The position numbers were made by a program, and so were the translations under genes. Below the pieces are notes generated by a model. The model had not been told where the DNA came from. It did no database searches and was given only the letters and a program-made list of their open reading frames with translations. Shown piece after piece: positions 10,670 to 18,846 of a stretch of DNA of 64,000 nucleotides. Location: the NCBI RefSeq assembly GCF_033547155.1, contig NZ_CP137892.1, positions 3,596,001 to 3,660,000 of the forward strand, in the 5' to 3' direction. The stretch is from Pseudomonas benzenivorans (lineage in GTDB: Bacteria; Pseudomonadota; Gammaproteobacteria; Pseudomonadales; Pseudomonadaceae). The number at the start of each line of letters is the position of its first letter. The stretch's first letter is position 1.

Positions 10670-10970
10670 CACTCATAGCCCGGGTGTAATCCGGGAAACC
10701 GTTGCAGGCAATCCGAGCCGTCAGATTGTAGTAGTCAACCAATCCCGGACCGTAGGTTAAGTTCTTCTTCGGCCACGGCGGTCACCCTGCCACCTTCAGG
10801 CATCAAAAGGGCAGGGAGGGCCACCATTGAAGGCACTGCCGAGCCGAGCCGGGCCGGGCGAGTGGCGAGTGGCGAGTGGCGAGTGGCGAATATCGTTGCC
10901 TGCCCCCGATACCCCTTGCCCCTATTCCTTTGAGCAGCTGGAAAACGTGGCCTGTCCCTGACTTCCAGAA
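10670..10970. repeat. nadC-pilA spacer with palindromic and tandem repeats
   Basis: No gene is visible between the nadC stop and the pilA terminator. The stretch begins with an extragenic palindrome, AGCCCGGGTGTAATCCGGGA at 10676-10695, of a type often seen between pseudomonad genes. It also contains four tandem copies of the heptamer GCGAGTG at 10858-10885. No tRNA was found here, although P. aeruginosa carries tRNA-Thr beside pilA (from memory). Repeats of this kind fit a recombination-prone flank of the pilin gene. Confidence 0.6.
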
Positions 10971-11002
10971 TCAAACACCCCGCACGATGGCGGGGTGTTT
11001 GA
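10971..11002 (-). terminator. pilA transcription terminator
   Basis: A perfect 13-base-pair stem, TCAAACACCCCGC with its complement, surrounds a six-base loop. Its T-rich distal arm makes it a good intrinsic terminator for the minus-strand pilA transcript. Confidence 0.7.
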
Positions 11003-11097
11003 CACATCGGCGTATTCAGCAGGATCGCGGCAAGCGACAGAAGCGCCTTCGGAGATTAACAGGGTTTAACCCACCATACCGCGATGCCATACCGTCT

Positions 11098-11421
11098 TTA
11101 GCCCAGAGGTACAGATTGAGTGGCGACACCCGGAGCACGAGGAGTACCAACAATCGGGGTACCAAAGGCAGGTGTAGCCGCGCCCGTAAAGCTTGCGCAT
11201 GCCCCGCCCGTCGGAACTGCAGGCTGCTGGCCCGCGGGGGAGCCCTCATGCAGCCATACTGCGATAACAGATGCTAAAGCGCGCGTCTCCGAAAGACACG
11301 CACGCTCAGCCGAACGGATGGTGTAGTTCTGATATTGAGGGATTGCGATTGCAGCCAAGATGCCGATGATTGCTACAACAATCATCAGTTCGATCAAGGT
11401 AAAACCTTTCTGCGCTTTCAT
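11098..11421 (-). CDS. pilA: Type IV major pilin PilA, unusually short
   Basis: The prepilin has a six-residue leader, MKAQKG, cut before [16 protein letters not shown], with the essential Glu5 present. The ATG at 11421 has a GGGAGA-type ribosome site. Only 107 residues are encoded, against roughly 140-160 for most pseudomonad pilins. Cysteines lie at about 42 and 75, and no cysteine lies near the C terminus, where the D-loop disulfide usually is. The stop is followed by 95 bases before the terminator. Either this is a genuinely small pilin or the 3' end is frameshifted; the +1 frame stays open for 27 more codons and ends in LPRSC, but uses rare codons. It is divergent from pilB and has a sigma-54 promoter at 11469-11484. 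Confidence 0.85.
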   Translation of the reverse strand: MKAQKGFTLIELMIVVAIIGILAAIAIPQYQNYTIRSAERACLSETRALASVIAVWLHEGSPAGQQPAVPTGGACASFTGAATPAFGTPIVGTPRAPGVATQSVPLG

Positions 11422-11468
11422 GGGATCTCTCCTAAATGTGGGCAGGTCCAACGACCTGATCACTACCC

Positions 11469-11484
11469 TGCAGACTACGTGCCA
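11469..11484 (-). promoter_or_regulatory. Sigma-54 promoter of pilA
   Basis: On the minus strand TGGCAC-GTAGT-CTGCA matches the -24/-12 consensus TGGCAC-N5-TTGCA with exact GG-N10-GC spacing. Transcription would start near 11458, giving a leader of about 37 bases. This agrees with known RpoN- and PilR-dependent control of pilA; pilS and pilR lie at 31.8-34.8 kb. Confidence 0.85.
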
Positions 11485-11642
11485 ACCTCTACCCCCCCAC
11501 AATTTCTACGGCCCGTCCGAGGCGCCCCCTCACCGCCTGCGTCAAGCGGGCATTAAATGCCACTTTTTGTCACTCCTTTCCTACACGTTTGGCAGCCAGC
11601 ATCAACTACGTTATAAGGCAGGCATTGCCTATGGAGCCTGCA

Positions 11643-13349
11643 ATGAACGAAAGCATGTCCCTCACCGGACTGGCCAAACAGATGGTGAATGCCCAACTGC
11701 TCGACGAGAAGAGCGCACTTCAGGCCCAGTCCCAAGCCAAGCGCAACCAGGTTCCTCTGGTGACCTACCTGGTGCAGAATAAGCTGGTTAAGAGTCGCGC
11801 CCTCGCTGAGCTGGCATCCGAGCAGTTCGGCGTGGCCTTTTTCGACCTCGGTGCGATCGACAAGGAGGGCCAGCCCAGAGACCTGGTCAGCGAGAAGCTG
11901 GTCCGACAACACCGCGTCCTGCCACTCTATCGCCGTGGCAATAAGCTGTTTATCGGCGTATCCGACCCCACCAACCACCAGGCCGTAACCGATATCCAGT
12001 TCAGCACCGGCCTGAACACCGAGGCCATCCTGGTCGAGGACGACAAGCTCGGCGAGGCTATCGACAGGTTCTTCGAGTCCGCCAATAGCGGCATGGAGGA
12101 TCTGGCGGACGTCGACCTGGATGGACTGGACGTCCAGGCCGTCGACGAGGACGCGCAAAACGATGCTGCCAGCGGCCAGGAAGCGGACGATGCTCCGGTC
12201 GTGCGCTTCGTCAACAAGATGCTGCTCGACGCCATCAAGGGCGGCTCCTCCGACCTGCATTTCGAGCCCTACGAGAAGGTCTATCGAGTGCGCCTGCGCA
12301 CCGACGGCATGCTCCACGAGGTAGCCCGCCCCCCCATCCAGCTGGCGCCGCGCATCTCCGCACGCCTCAAGGTGATGGCCGCCCTGGACATCTCCGAGCG
12401 GCGCAAGCCGCAGGATGGCCGGATCAAGATGAAAATATCCAAGACCAAGGCCATCGACTTTCGCGTCAACACCCTGCCGACCCTATGGGGCGAGAAGATC
12501 GTGATGCGCATCCTCGACCCGAGCAGCGCGCAGATGGGCATCGACGCCCTGGGCTACGAGGAGGACCAGAAGGAACTGTACATGACGGCCCTCAAGCAGC
12601 CCCAGGGCATGATCCTGGTGACCGGCCCTACCGGCTCGGGCAAGACCGTCTCCCTCTACACCGGCCTGAACATCCTCAACACCCCAGACGTGAATATCTC
12701 CACCGCCGAAGACCCCGTGGAGATCAACCTGGAAGGCATCAACCAGGTCAACGTCAACCCCAAGCAGGGCATGGACTTCTCCCAGGCCCTGCGCGCCTTC
12801 CTGCGTCAGGACCCGGACATCATCATGGTCGGCGAGATTCGCGACCTGGAGACTGCCGAGATCGCCATCAAGGCCGCCCAGACCGGTCATATGGTCATGT
12901 CCACCCTGCACACCAACAGCGCCGCGGAAACTCTCACCCGCTTGCGCAACATGGGCGTGCCTGCGTTCAACATCGCCACCTCGGTCAATCTGATCATCGC
13001 CCAGCGCCTGGCACGCAAACTGTGCAGCAGCTGCAAGAAGGAAATGGACATCCCCCGCGAGGCCCTGCTCGAGGAAGGTTTCAAGGAAAACCAGATCGGC
13101 ACCTTCAAGATCTACGCCCCGGTCGGTTGCGACAACTGCAAGGGCGGCTACAAGGGCCGCGTCGGGATTTATGAAGTGGTTAAAATCACGCCAGCCCTGC
13201 AGCGGATTATCATGGAGGAAGGTAACTCCATCGATATCGCCGCGCAGATGCGCAAAGACGGCTTTAATGACCTACGCACCTCGGCACTGGTAAAAGCCGC
13301 GCAAGGCGTCACCAGCCTCGAGGAAGTCAACCGCGTGACCAAGGACTAA
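11643..13349 (+). CDS. pilB: Type IV pilus assembly ATPase PilB
   Basis: A 568-residue hexameric cytoplasmic ATPase that powers pilus extension. An N-terminal MshE/GspE-like domain occupies residues 1-150. The core has Walker A GPTGSGKT near 325, an Asp box, Walker B IMVGEIRD near 395 and a His box in QTGHMVMSTLHTNSA near 415. The zinc-binding cysteine set follows as CSSCKKE and CDNCKGGY. I take the start as ATG 11643 (MNESMSLTGLAKQ), with GGAG six bases upstream. It is first in the pilB-pilC-pilD run and divergent from pilA. Confidence 0.97.
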   Translation: MNESMSLTGLAKQMVNAQLLDEKSALQAQSQAKRNQVPLVTYLVQNKLVKSRALAELASEQFGVAFFDLGAIDKEGQPRDLVSEKLVRQHRVLPLYRRGNKLFIGVSDPTNHQAVTDIQFSTGLNTEAILVEDDKLGEAIDRFFESANSGMEDLADVDLDGLDVQAVDEDAQNDAASGQEADDAPVVRFVNKMLLDAIKGGSSDLHFEPYEKVYRVRLRTDGMLHEVARPPIQLAPRISARLKVMAALDISERRKPQDGRIKMKISKTKAIDFRVNTLPTLWGEKIVMRILDPSSAQMGIDALGYEEDQKELYMTALKQPQGMILVTGPTGSGKTVSLYTGLNILNTPDVNISTAEDPVEINLEGINQVNVNPKQGMDFSQALRAFLRQDPDIIMVGEIRDLETAEIAIKAAQTGHMVMSTLHTNSAAETLTRLRNMGVPAFNIATSVNLIIAQRLARKLCSSCKKEMDIPREALLEEGFKENQIGTFKIYAPVGCDNCKGGYKGRVGIYEVVKITPALQRIIMEEGNSIDIAAQMRKDGFNDLRTSALVKAAQGVTSLEEVNRVTKD

Positions 13350-13352
13350 CCC

Positions 13353-14576
13353 ATGGCGGAAAAAGCACTCAAGACCAGCATATTCAGCTGGGAAGGCAAA
13401 GACAGAAAAGGCGCCATAGTCAAGGGGGAACTCAGTGGGCAGAACCCCGCACTGGTAAAAGCGCAGCTGCGCAAGCAGGGCATCAACCCGACCAAGGTGC
13501 GCAAGAAGGCCGCCTCACTGTTCAATGCCGGCAAGAAGATCAAACCGCTGGACATCGCCCTGTTCACCCGACAGATGGCCACCATGATGAAGGCCGGCGT
13601 GCCCCTGCTGCAATCCTTCGACATCATCGGCGAGGGCTTCAACAATCCCAATATGCGCAAGCTGGTGGACAACCTCAAACAGGAGGTGGCAGCGGGCAAC
13701 TCCTTCGCCGCCGCGCTACGCAAGCAGCCGCAATACTTCGACGACCTCTATTGCAATCTGGTGGACTCCGGCGAGCAGGCCGGAGCCCTGGAGACCCTGC
13801 TGGATCGTGTTGCCACCTATAAGGAAAAGACCGAGGCGCTCAAAGCCAAGATCAAGAAGGCAATGACCTACCCCATCGCCGTGATCGTGGTAGCCGTCAT
13901 CGTCACTGTCATTCTGCTGATAAAGGTCGTCCCGGCATTCGAAAGCGTATTCAAAGGCTTTGGCGCCGAGCTTCCCGCCTTCACGCAGATGGTTTTGGGA
14001 CTTTCCTACGCCTTGCAGGAATGGTGGTTTATCTTAGTTATTGGCCTGTTTGTCTTTGCCTTTACCTTTAAGGAAGCACATAGGCGCTCAGAGAAGTTCC
14101 GCAACACCCTCGATCGCTCACAGCTTAAATTGCCGATCATCGGCGATATTCTCTACAAGTCCGCAGTTGCGCGCTATGCGAGGACCCTGTCCACCACCTT
14201 CGCCGCGGGCGTCCCCCTGGTCGATGCCCTGGACTCGGTTTCCGGCGCCACCGGCAATGTGGTTTTCAAGAATGCCGTGGCCAAGATCAAGCAAGACGTC
14301 TCCAGCGGCACTCAACTCAATTTCTCGATGCGCACCGTCGGAATATTCCCGAGCATGGCCGTCCAGATGACCGCGATCGGCGAGGAGTCGGGCGCATTGG
14401 ACGAGATGCTGAGCAAGGTCGCGACCTTCTACGAGGACGAAGTGGACAACCTGGTCGACAACCTGGCCACCCTGATGGAACCCATGATCATGGCCGTGCT
14501 CGGCGTACTGGTCGGCGGCCTGATCATCGCCATGTACCTGCCGATCTTCCAGCTGGGTAACGTAGTAGGTGGGTAA
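13353..14576 (+). CDS. pilC: Type IV pilus inner-membrane platform protein PilC
   Basis: A 407-residue GspF/PilC-family protein that couples PilB to pilin insertion. Two homologous cytoplasmic helical bundles, around residues 70-190 and 275-395, are separated by membrane helices near 170-195 and 215-240. A third helix lies near the C terminus (IMAVLGVLVGGLIIAMYLPI). The start lies three bases after the pilB stop. The part encoding the second membrane segment (about 13900-14070) is richer in A and T and uses rarer codons than the flanks, which may mark old recombination. Confidence 0.96.
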   Translation: MAEKALKTSIFSWEGKDRKGAIVKGELSGQNPALVKAQLRKQGINPTKVRKKAASLFNAGKKIKPLDIALFTRQMATMMKAGVPLLQSFDIIGEGFNNPNMRKLVDNLKQEVAAGNSFAAALRKQPQYFDDLYCNLVDSGEQAGALETLLDRVATYKEKTEALKAKIKKAMTYPIAVIVVAVIVTVILLIKVVPAFESVFKGFGAELPAFTQMVLGLSYALQEWWFILVIGLFVFAFTFKEAHRRSEKFRNTLDRSQLKLPIIGDILYKSAVARYARTLSTTFAAGVPLVDALDSVSGATGNVVFKNAVAKIKQDVSSGTQLNFSMRTVGIFPSMAVQMTAIGEESGALDEMLSKVATFYEDEVDNLVDNLATLMEPMIMAVLGVLVGGLIIAMYLPIFQLGNVVGG

Positions 14577-14579
14577 TCG

Positions 14580-15452
14580 ATGAGTTTCGTTGACATTCTG
14601 GCCGGCAATATGCCGGCCTTTGTTTTGTGCGTTTTTCTGCTCGGCCTGCTGATTGGCAGCTTCCTCAACGTAGTGATCTATCGCCTGCCGAAGATGATGC
14701 AGCGCGACTGGCAGGCCCAGGCGCGGGAGATCCTGGAGCTGCCGGATGAGCCAGCCGGCGGCACCTTCAACCTGATCCTGCCCCACTCCAGCTGCCCGCA
14801 CTGCGGCCACGAGATTCGCCCCTGGGAGAACATCCCGGTGCTGAGCTATCTGGCGCTGCGCGGCAAATGCTCAAGCTGCAAGGCGCCCATCAGCCTGCGC
14901 TACCCCCTGGTGGAGCTGGCCTGCGGCCTGCTGTCGGCCTATGTCGCCTGGCATTTCGGCTTCACCTGGCAGGCTGGAGCCATGCTGTTGCTGACTTGGG
15001 GCCTGCTGGCGATGAGCCTGATCGACGCCGACCACCAGCTGCTGCCGGACGCGCTGGTATTACCGCTGCTGTGGCTGGGCCTGATCGCCAACGCCTTCGG
15101 CCTATTTGCCAGCCTGGACGATGCCCTGTGGGGCGCCGTCGCCGGCTACCTGAGCCTGTGGTCGGTGTACTGGCTGTTCAAACTGGTCACCGGCAAGGAG
15201 GGCATGGGCTACGGCGACTTCAAGCTATTGGCCATGCTCGGCGCCTGGGGCGGCTGGCAGGTGCTGCCGCTGACCATCCTGCTGTCGTCGCTGGTCGGCG
15301 CAGTGCTCGGAGTGATCATGCTGCGCCTGCGCAATGCCGAGACCAGCACCCCGATCCCTTTCGGCCCCTATCTGGCGATAGCCGGCTGGATCGCCCTGCT
15401 CTGGGGCGAGCAGATCACCGGCACCTACCTGCAGTTCGCAGGATTCCGCTAA
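14580..15452 (+). CDS. pilD: Prepilin leader peptidase/N-methyltransferase PilD
   Basis: A 290-residue polytopic inner-membrane aspartyl protease. It cleaves the leaders of the pilin, the minor pilins and type II secretion pseudopilins, and methylates the new N terminus. The cytoplasmic loop carries the paired zinc motifs CPHCGHE and CSSCKAP. The two catalytic aspartates lie in LIDADHQLLPD near residue 147 and GYGDFKLLAML near 212. Eight hydrophobic segments are apparent. It starts three bases after pilC, so it belongs to the pilBCD operon. Confidence 0.97.
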   Translation: MSFVDILAGNMPAFVLCVFLLGLLIGSFLNVVIYRLPKMMQRDWQAQAREILELPDEPAGGTFNLILPHSSCPHCGHEIRPWENIPVLSYLALRGKCSSCKAPISLRYPLVELACGLLSAYVAWHFGFTWQAGAMLLLTWGLLAMSLIDADHQLLPDALVLPLLWLGLIANAFGLFASLDDALWGAVAGYLSLWSVYWLFKLVTGKEGMGYGDFKLLAMLGAWGGWQVLPLTILLSSLVGAVLGVIMLRLRNAETSTPIPFGPYLAIAGWIALLWGEQITGTYLQFAGFR

Positions 15453-15485
15453 GGACTAGCCTGCCGCCCCCAAGGCAAGCCACCA

Positions 15486-15509
15486 CCCGCCCCTCGACAT
15501 CGGGGCGGG
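15486..15509. terminator. GC hairpin between pilD and coaE
   Basis: CCCGCCCC and GGGGCGGG pair around an eight-base loop in the 160-base gap after pilD. There is no T run, so it may attenuate rather than end pilBCD transcription. Confidence 0.4.
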
Positions 15510-15612
15510 CCACGCCAGGGCATGCCGCTGCACAGCCCCCTCGTTCGCCAGCACACAACCGCCCAGGCTACAATTCCCGGCCAATATATTGCTTAGAGAG
15601 TCGAACTCGATC

Positions 15613-16221
15613 ATGACGCCCTGGATTCTGGGCCTTACCGGCGGTATCGGCAGCGGCAAGAGCGCGGTTGCACAGCACTTCATCGAGCAGGGTGTGCATC
15701 TGGTGGACGCCGATCAGGCCGCCCGCTGGGTGGTCGAGCCCGGCCGGCCGGCATTGGCGCAGATAGCCGAGCATTTCGGCGCCGAAGTCCTGCAGGCCGA
15801 CGGCCAACTGAATCGCGCCGCCCTGCGCTCACGGGTGTTCACCGATGCCGCTGAGCGCCGCTGGCTGGAGGCGCTGCTGCACCCGCTTATCCGCCAGGAG
15901 ATCACCGATTACCTGGCCCGGGCCGAATCCCCCTACGCGGTGCTGGTGTCGCCACTGCTGATCGAGTCGGGCCAGCACGAACTGACCCAGCGCATACTGG
16001 TGGTCGACGCCCCGGAGCAGCTGCGCATAGAGCGCACCATACAACGCGACCAGACCACCGCCGAGCAGGTCCAGGCCATCCTCAAGGCACAGGCCAGCCG
16101 GGAAGAGCGGCTGCGCCATGCCGACGACATTCTGGTCAACGACCGCGACCTGGACTGGTTGCGCAGCGAAGTCGAACGCCTGCACACTTTTTATCTCAGC
16201 CTACGCGGAGGCCAGCCATGA
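15613..16221 (+). CDS. coaE: Dephospho-CoA kinase
   Basis: A 202-residue kinase for the last step of coenzyme A synthesis, phosphorylating the ribose 3' hydroxyl of dephospho-CoA. Walker A is GGIGSGKS at residues 9-16. [11 protein letters not shown] near 35 and SPLLIESG near 117 are family motifs for the substrate and lid regions. ATG 15613 gives [11 protein letters not shown]; an in-frame TTG at 15589 is less likely. The gene overlaps yacG by four bases. Confidence 0.95.
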   Translation: MTPWILGLTGGIGSGKSAVAQHFIEQGVHLVDADQAARWVVEPGRPALAQIAEHFGAEVLQADGQLNRAALRSRVFTDAAERRWLEALLHPLIRQEITDYLARAESPYAVLVSPLLIESGQHELTQRILVVDAPEQLRIERTIQRDQTTAEQVQAILKAQASREERLRHADDILVNDRDLDWLRSEVERLHTFYLSLRGGQP

Positions 16222-16418
16222 ACGCACCCACCACAGTCGCCTGCCCCACCTGCGGCGCCCCCGTGGAATGGGGGCCGCAGAGCCCGAGCCGGCCCTTCTG
16301 CTCCGAGCGCTGCAAGCTGATAGACCTGGGCGCCTGGGCCTCGGAAGAGCACGCCATTCCCGGCAACGAGCTGGAGGACGACCTGTTTTCCGGCGAGCTG
16401 CCGCCACGCAAGCACTGA
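16218..16418 (+). CDS. yacG: DNA gyrase inhibitor YacG, zinc protein
   Basis: A 66-residue protein with a four-cysteine zinc site: [10 protein letters not shown] near the N terminus and [12 protein letters not shown] near residues 28-39. The acidic C-terminal tail is typical. YacG binds GyrB and blocks DNA binding in E. coli; its physiological role is less clear. It overlaps coaE by four bases (ATGA), and the pilD-coaE-yacG linkage is common in gammaproteobacteria. Confidence 0.93.
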   Translation: MNAPTTVACPTCGAPVEWGPQSPSRPFCSERCKLIDLGAWASEEHAIPGNELEDDLFSGELPPRKH

Positions 16419-16443
16419 GGCGCAGGCACGACCATCAAGATAA

Positions 16444-16465
16444 GGGGCCGGGCCTGCACGGCCCC
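16444..16465. terminator. Possible convergent terminator after yacG
   Basis: GGGGCCG and CGGCCCC pair across an eight-base loop between the convergent yacG and permease genes. It lacks a T tract. Confidence 0.35.
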
Positions 16466-16485
16466 GACACCATCCCACCCCAGCG

Positions 16486-17169
16486 CTATCTCTCGTCATC
16501 CTTCCAGGGCGCCGATAGATAGCGCGTACGGTTGAAGGTTTCCAGCCAGTCCGGACAGAACACCACCAGGGCCGTGACCACCATCCCGTTGGTGAACGCC
16601 TCGGGGAAGACCACCAACCAGAGATAACCGACGAAATCGCCGAGCCAATGCGGCATGGGGTACAGCCCGTCGACCCAGAGCACACCGAGCCCGAACAGGA
16701 CGCAGAGCAAGGCGGCCAACGCCGCGGGAAAGAAGCCGCAGCAGAAGATGTAGACGAACAGGTTGCGTGGCTGCGCCCGCTCCACCCGCAACGCGCAGGC
16801 CTCGGTAATCAGCACCGGCAATAGCACCAGCAACACGCCGTTCACGCCCAACGCCGCCAGTTCCTGGCGCCCCAGCGCCAGCAGACCCAACTGCGCGGCG
16901 AAGCCGGCGAGGATCGCCAGCGGCCAGTCGAGCAACAGGGTCACCGCCGTCATGCCTATGAGGTGGTAGGACAGCCCGGAGTCGAAGTCGCGGCGTACCA
17001 GCCACAGCAAGACCAACGCGAACGCCGTACCGCACAGCAGGTGCTGCCGGCGCAGATCGCTGCACAGCTCCAGCCATGGCGCGCGCCACAGGGCCCAGAG
17101 CAGCGCGGGGAGATACAGCAGCCAGCCGCTCCACAGGCTAGCGGGTGAAAGCAACGCGGCCGCGATCAT
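16486..17169 (-). CDS. Energy-coupling factor-type (CbiM-like) permease
   Basis: A 227-residue membrane protein with about six hydrophobic segments. It resembles the CbiM-like 'energy-coupling factor ABC transporter permease' family common in pseudomonads. YHLIGMTAVTLLLDWPLAI near residue 73 is the recognisable family core. The C terminus WLETFNRTRYLSAPWKDDE is also strongly conserved, from memory. No ATPase or partner genes lie nearby, so transport of cobalt, nickel or another solute is only inferred. The start at 17169 gives MIAAALLSPASL; the open frame upstream is shadow. Confidence 0.82.
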   Translation of the reverse strand: MIAAALLSPASLWSGWLLYLPALLWALWRAPWLELCSDLRRQHLLCGTAFALVLLWLVRRDFDSGLSYHLIGMTAVTLLLDWPLAILAGFAAQLGLLALGRQELAALGVNGVLLVLLPVLITEACALRVERAQPRNLFVYIFCCGFFPAALAALLCVLFGLGVLWVDGLYPMPHWLGDFVGYLWLVVFPEAFTNGMVVTALVVFCPDWLETFNRTRYLSAPWKDDER

Positions 17170-17408
17170 GACAAGGTTCCAACAACGGGCGGATGAACGC
17201 GGCCAGTCTACACCGCCGCATCCCTTATCAGGATGCGCACCTGCGGACTGCGGCAATCGCCCCCCCCCGCTACCACGCAACCCGCTTTCCCGGCGGAGCA
17301 GGCTTGGCACTCGCCCAGTACACCGGGAGCCGACCGAGGAGCCTCCGCCCCAGGCCTTATTGCGCCCGGGGGTACCAAGCCCCCCAAGCTGCGGGCTAAG
17401 CTGATGCT

Positions 17409-18038
17409 ATGGATGACTCCGACTATCTGCGCCTGCTCACGCACCAGGCCGAACAGGCCAATGCCTTCCTCTCCAATGCCCGCAAATGGGAGCGCGAGCG
17501 CTGGGTCTGCCAGCGCCTGCTGCAAGCCCTGAACATCGACCACCGCCTGGAGGAATTCAGCGCAGCGGAACAGGAACCACCCGATGTGCTGTTTCGCGAG
17601 GCCAGCTTCGAGGTGTTCTTCGTCCTGGACGAAGGACGGCGCCTGAACGACGAATGGCGCGCCGAACTGGAGCGCCGGCGCAGCGCCTTCTCCCTGAAGC
17701 AACTGGTGCGCCGCGAGGCCAAGCCGCGGCGCATTCCTGCCGCGGAACTGCAGGCACGCCTAGCCCCGACGCTGCGCAAGAAGGCCCACAACTACAGCGA
17801 ACGCGGCCTCGACCTCGGCGAGCTGGACTTGCTCGCCTACGTCAACCTCAAGCGTGCCGTACCGGACTTCAACAGCCACTTCCCGCCACCCACCGAGTAC
17901 CTGCGCCAAGGCTGGCGCTCACTGTCCCTGGTGGGCCCGACCTTCGCCCGCGTGCTGTTCGCCCACCCAGACGCCCCGGATTTCCTGCGCGGCAACCTGG
18001 GCCGCAGCGTGCTGTTCGACGTGGGTATCAGCCTATGA
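17409..18038 (+). CDS. DUF1780 family protein
   Basis: A 209-residue soluble, charged protein of unknown function. Family features include the N-terminal DDSDYLRLL, ERERWVCQRLL near residue 30, and LLAYVNLKRAV with LSLVGPTFARVLFA in the C-terminal half. I see no catalytic motif, signal peptide or membrane helix. The stop overlaps the next gene, a MOSC-domain protein, by four bases, so the two are translationally coupled and may work together. Related structures have been compared with nuclease-like folds, but I cannot confirm that here. Confidence 0.8.
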   Translation: MDDSDYLRLLTHQAEQANAFLSNARKWERERWVCQRLLQALNIDHRLEEFSAAEQEPPDVLFREASFEVFFVLDEGRRLNDEWRAELERRRSAFSLKQLVRREAKPRRIPAAELQARLAPTLRKKAHNYSERGLDLGELDLLAYVNLKRAVPDFNSHFPPPTEYLRQGWRSLSLVGPTFARVLFAHPDAPDFLRGNLGRSVLFDVGISL

Positions 18039-18529
18039 GCCCGCTGCAGTCCCTGCTCGCCAGCGTGCCCCAGCAGGGTCGGGTGCGCTGGATCGGCGTG
18101 CGTCCCCAGGCGCGCGGCGCCATGCTCGAACTGGAAGCGGTGGAGGCCCGTCGCGAAGCCGGCCTAACCGGCGACCACAGCCGCCCAGGTCCGCGCAATG
18201 CACGCCAGGTGACGCTGATTCAGTGGGAGCACCTGGCGGTGATCGGTGCGCTGATCGGTCGAACCGCCGAGCGGCCGCTGCGCGCCGAGGAGCTGCGCCG
18301 CAATATCGCCGTCAGCGGCATCAACCTGTTCAGCCTCAAGGGCCGGCGCTTCCGCCTCGGCCAGGCCATCCTGGAAACCACCGGCTGGTGCCAGCCCTGC
18401 GCTCGCCTGGAGGAGCGCCTGGGTCCCGGGACCTTTCAAGCCGTACGCGGCCACGGCGGCATCACCGCCCGGGTCGTGCAAGGTGGCATTATTAGACTGA
18501 ACGACATCCTTCACGTTGAGCCCTTATAA
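18035..18529 (+). CDS. MOSC domain protein
   Basis: A 164-residue protein made almost entirely of one MOSC (molybdenum cofactor sulfurase C-terminal) domain. LTGDHSRPG near residue 44 and LRRNIAVSGINLFSL near 87 are typical. TGWCQPCARLEE near 115 contains the conserved cysteine expected to bind cofactor or sulfur, and GHGGITARVVQGG follows. Members handle molybdenum cofactor substrates or carry sulfur; the substrate here is unknown. It is translationally coupled to the DUF1780 gene. Confidence 0.85.
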   Translation: MSPLQSLLASVPQQGRVRWIGVRPQARGAMLELEAVEARREAGLTGDHSRPGPRNARQVTLIQWEHLAVIGALIGRTAERPLRAEELRRNIAVSGINLFSLKGRRFRLGQAILETTGWCQPCARLEERLGPGTFQAVRGHGGITARVVQGGIIRLNDILHVEPL

Positions 18530-18609
18530 CCGCCACGGCTAGAATAGCCATCACCTGCAGGCCACAAGCACACCGCCGCGCACTCCGCGCCGCCTCCATC
18601 GAGGTTTCC

Positions 18610-18783
18610 ATGTCCAGCCGCCTGAGCCCCGACGACCAGCAACGCGTCGACCAATACCTGAGCGCTCCGCAGCATCGGGTCCAGCGCCCCCCCTTCCGGG
18701 TCTGGCGCCTGCTGCTGGTCATCCTCGCCGTGGTCATCGGACTGGGCCTACTGAGCCGTCTACTGAGTCGATTGGCGCTATGA
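18610..18783 (+). CDS. Small DUF3094-type membrane protein
   Basis: A 57-residue protein with a charged N-terminal half (SSRLSPDDQQRVDQYLS) and one hydrophobic C-terminal helix (LLLVILAVVIGLGLLSRLL). It matches the pattern of the DUF3094 family found in pseudomonads. The gene sits between the MOSC gene and ndh with a purine-rich GAGG ribosome site at 18601. Function is unknown; a single-pass inner-membrane location is expected. Confidence 0.75.
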   Translation: MSSRLSPDDQQRVDQYLSAPQHRVQRPPFRVWRLLLVILAVVIGLGLLSRLLSRLAL

Positions 18784-18846
18784 GCTGCTTCGCGCTCGCC
18801 CAATCGGACGCCCGCCGCTTTCTTCAAAGCCTTGTGAGAGTGTTCC

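Noticed and set aside
10858..10885. Heptamer tandem repeats considered as a CRISPR array
   Set aside because: The units are contiguous seven-base repeats with no spacers and no cas genes.
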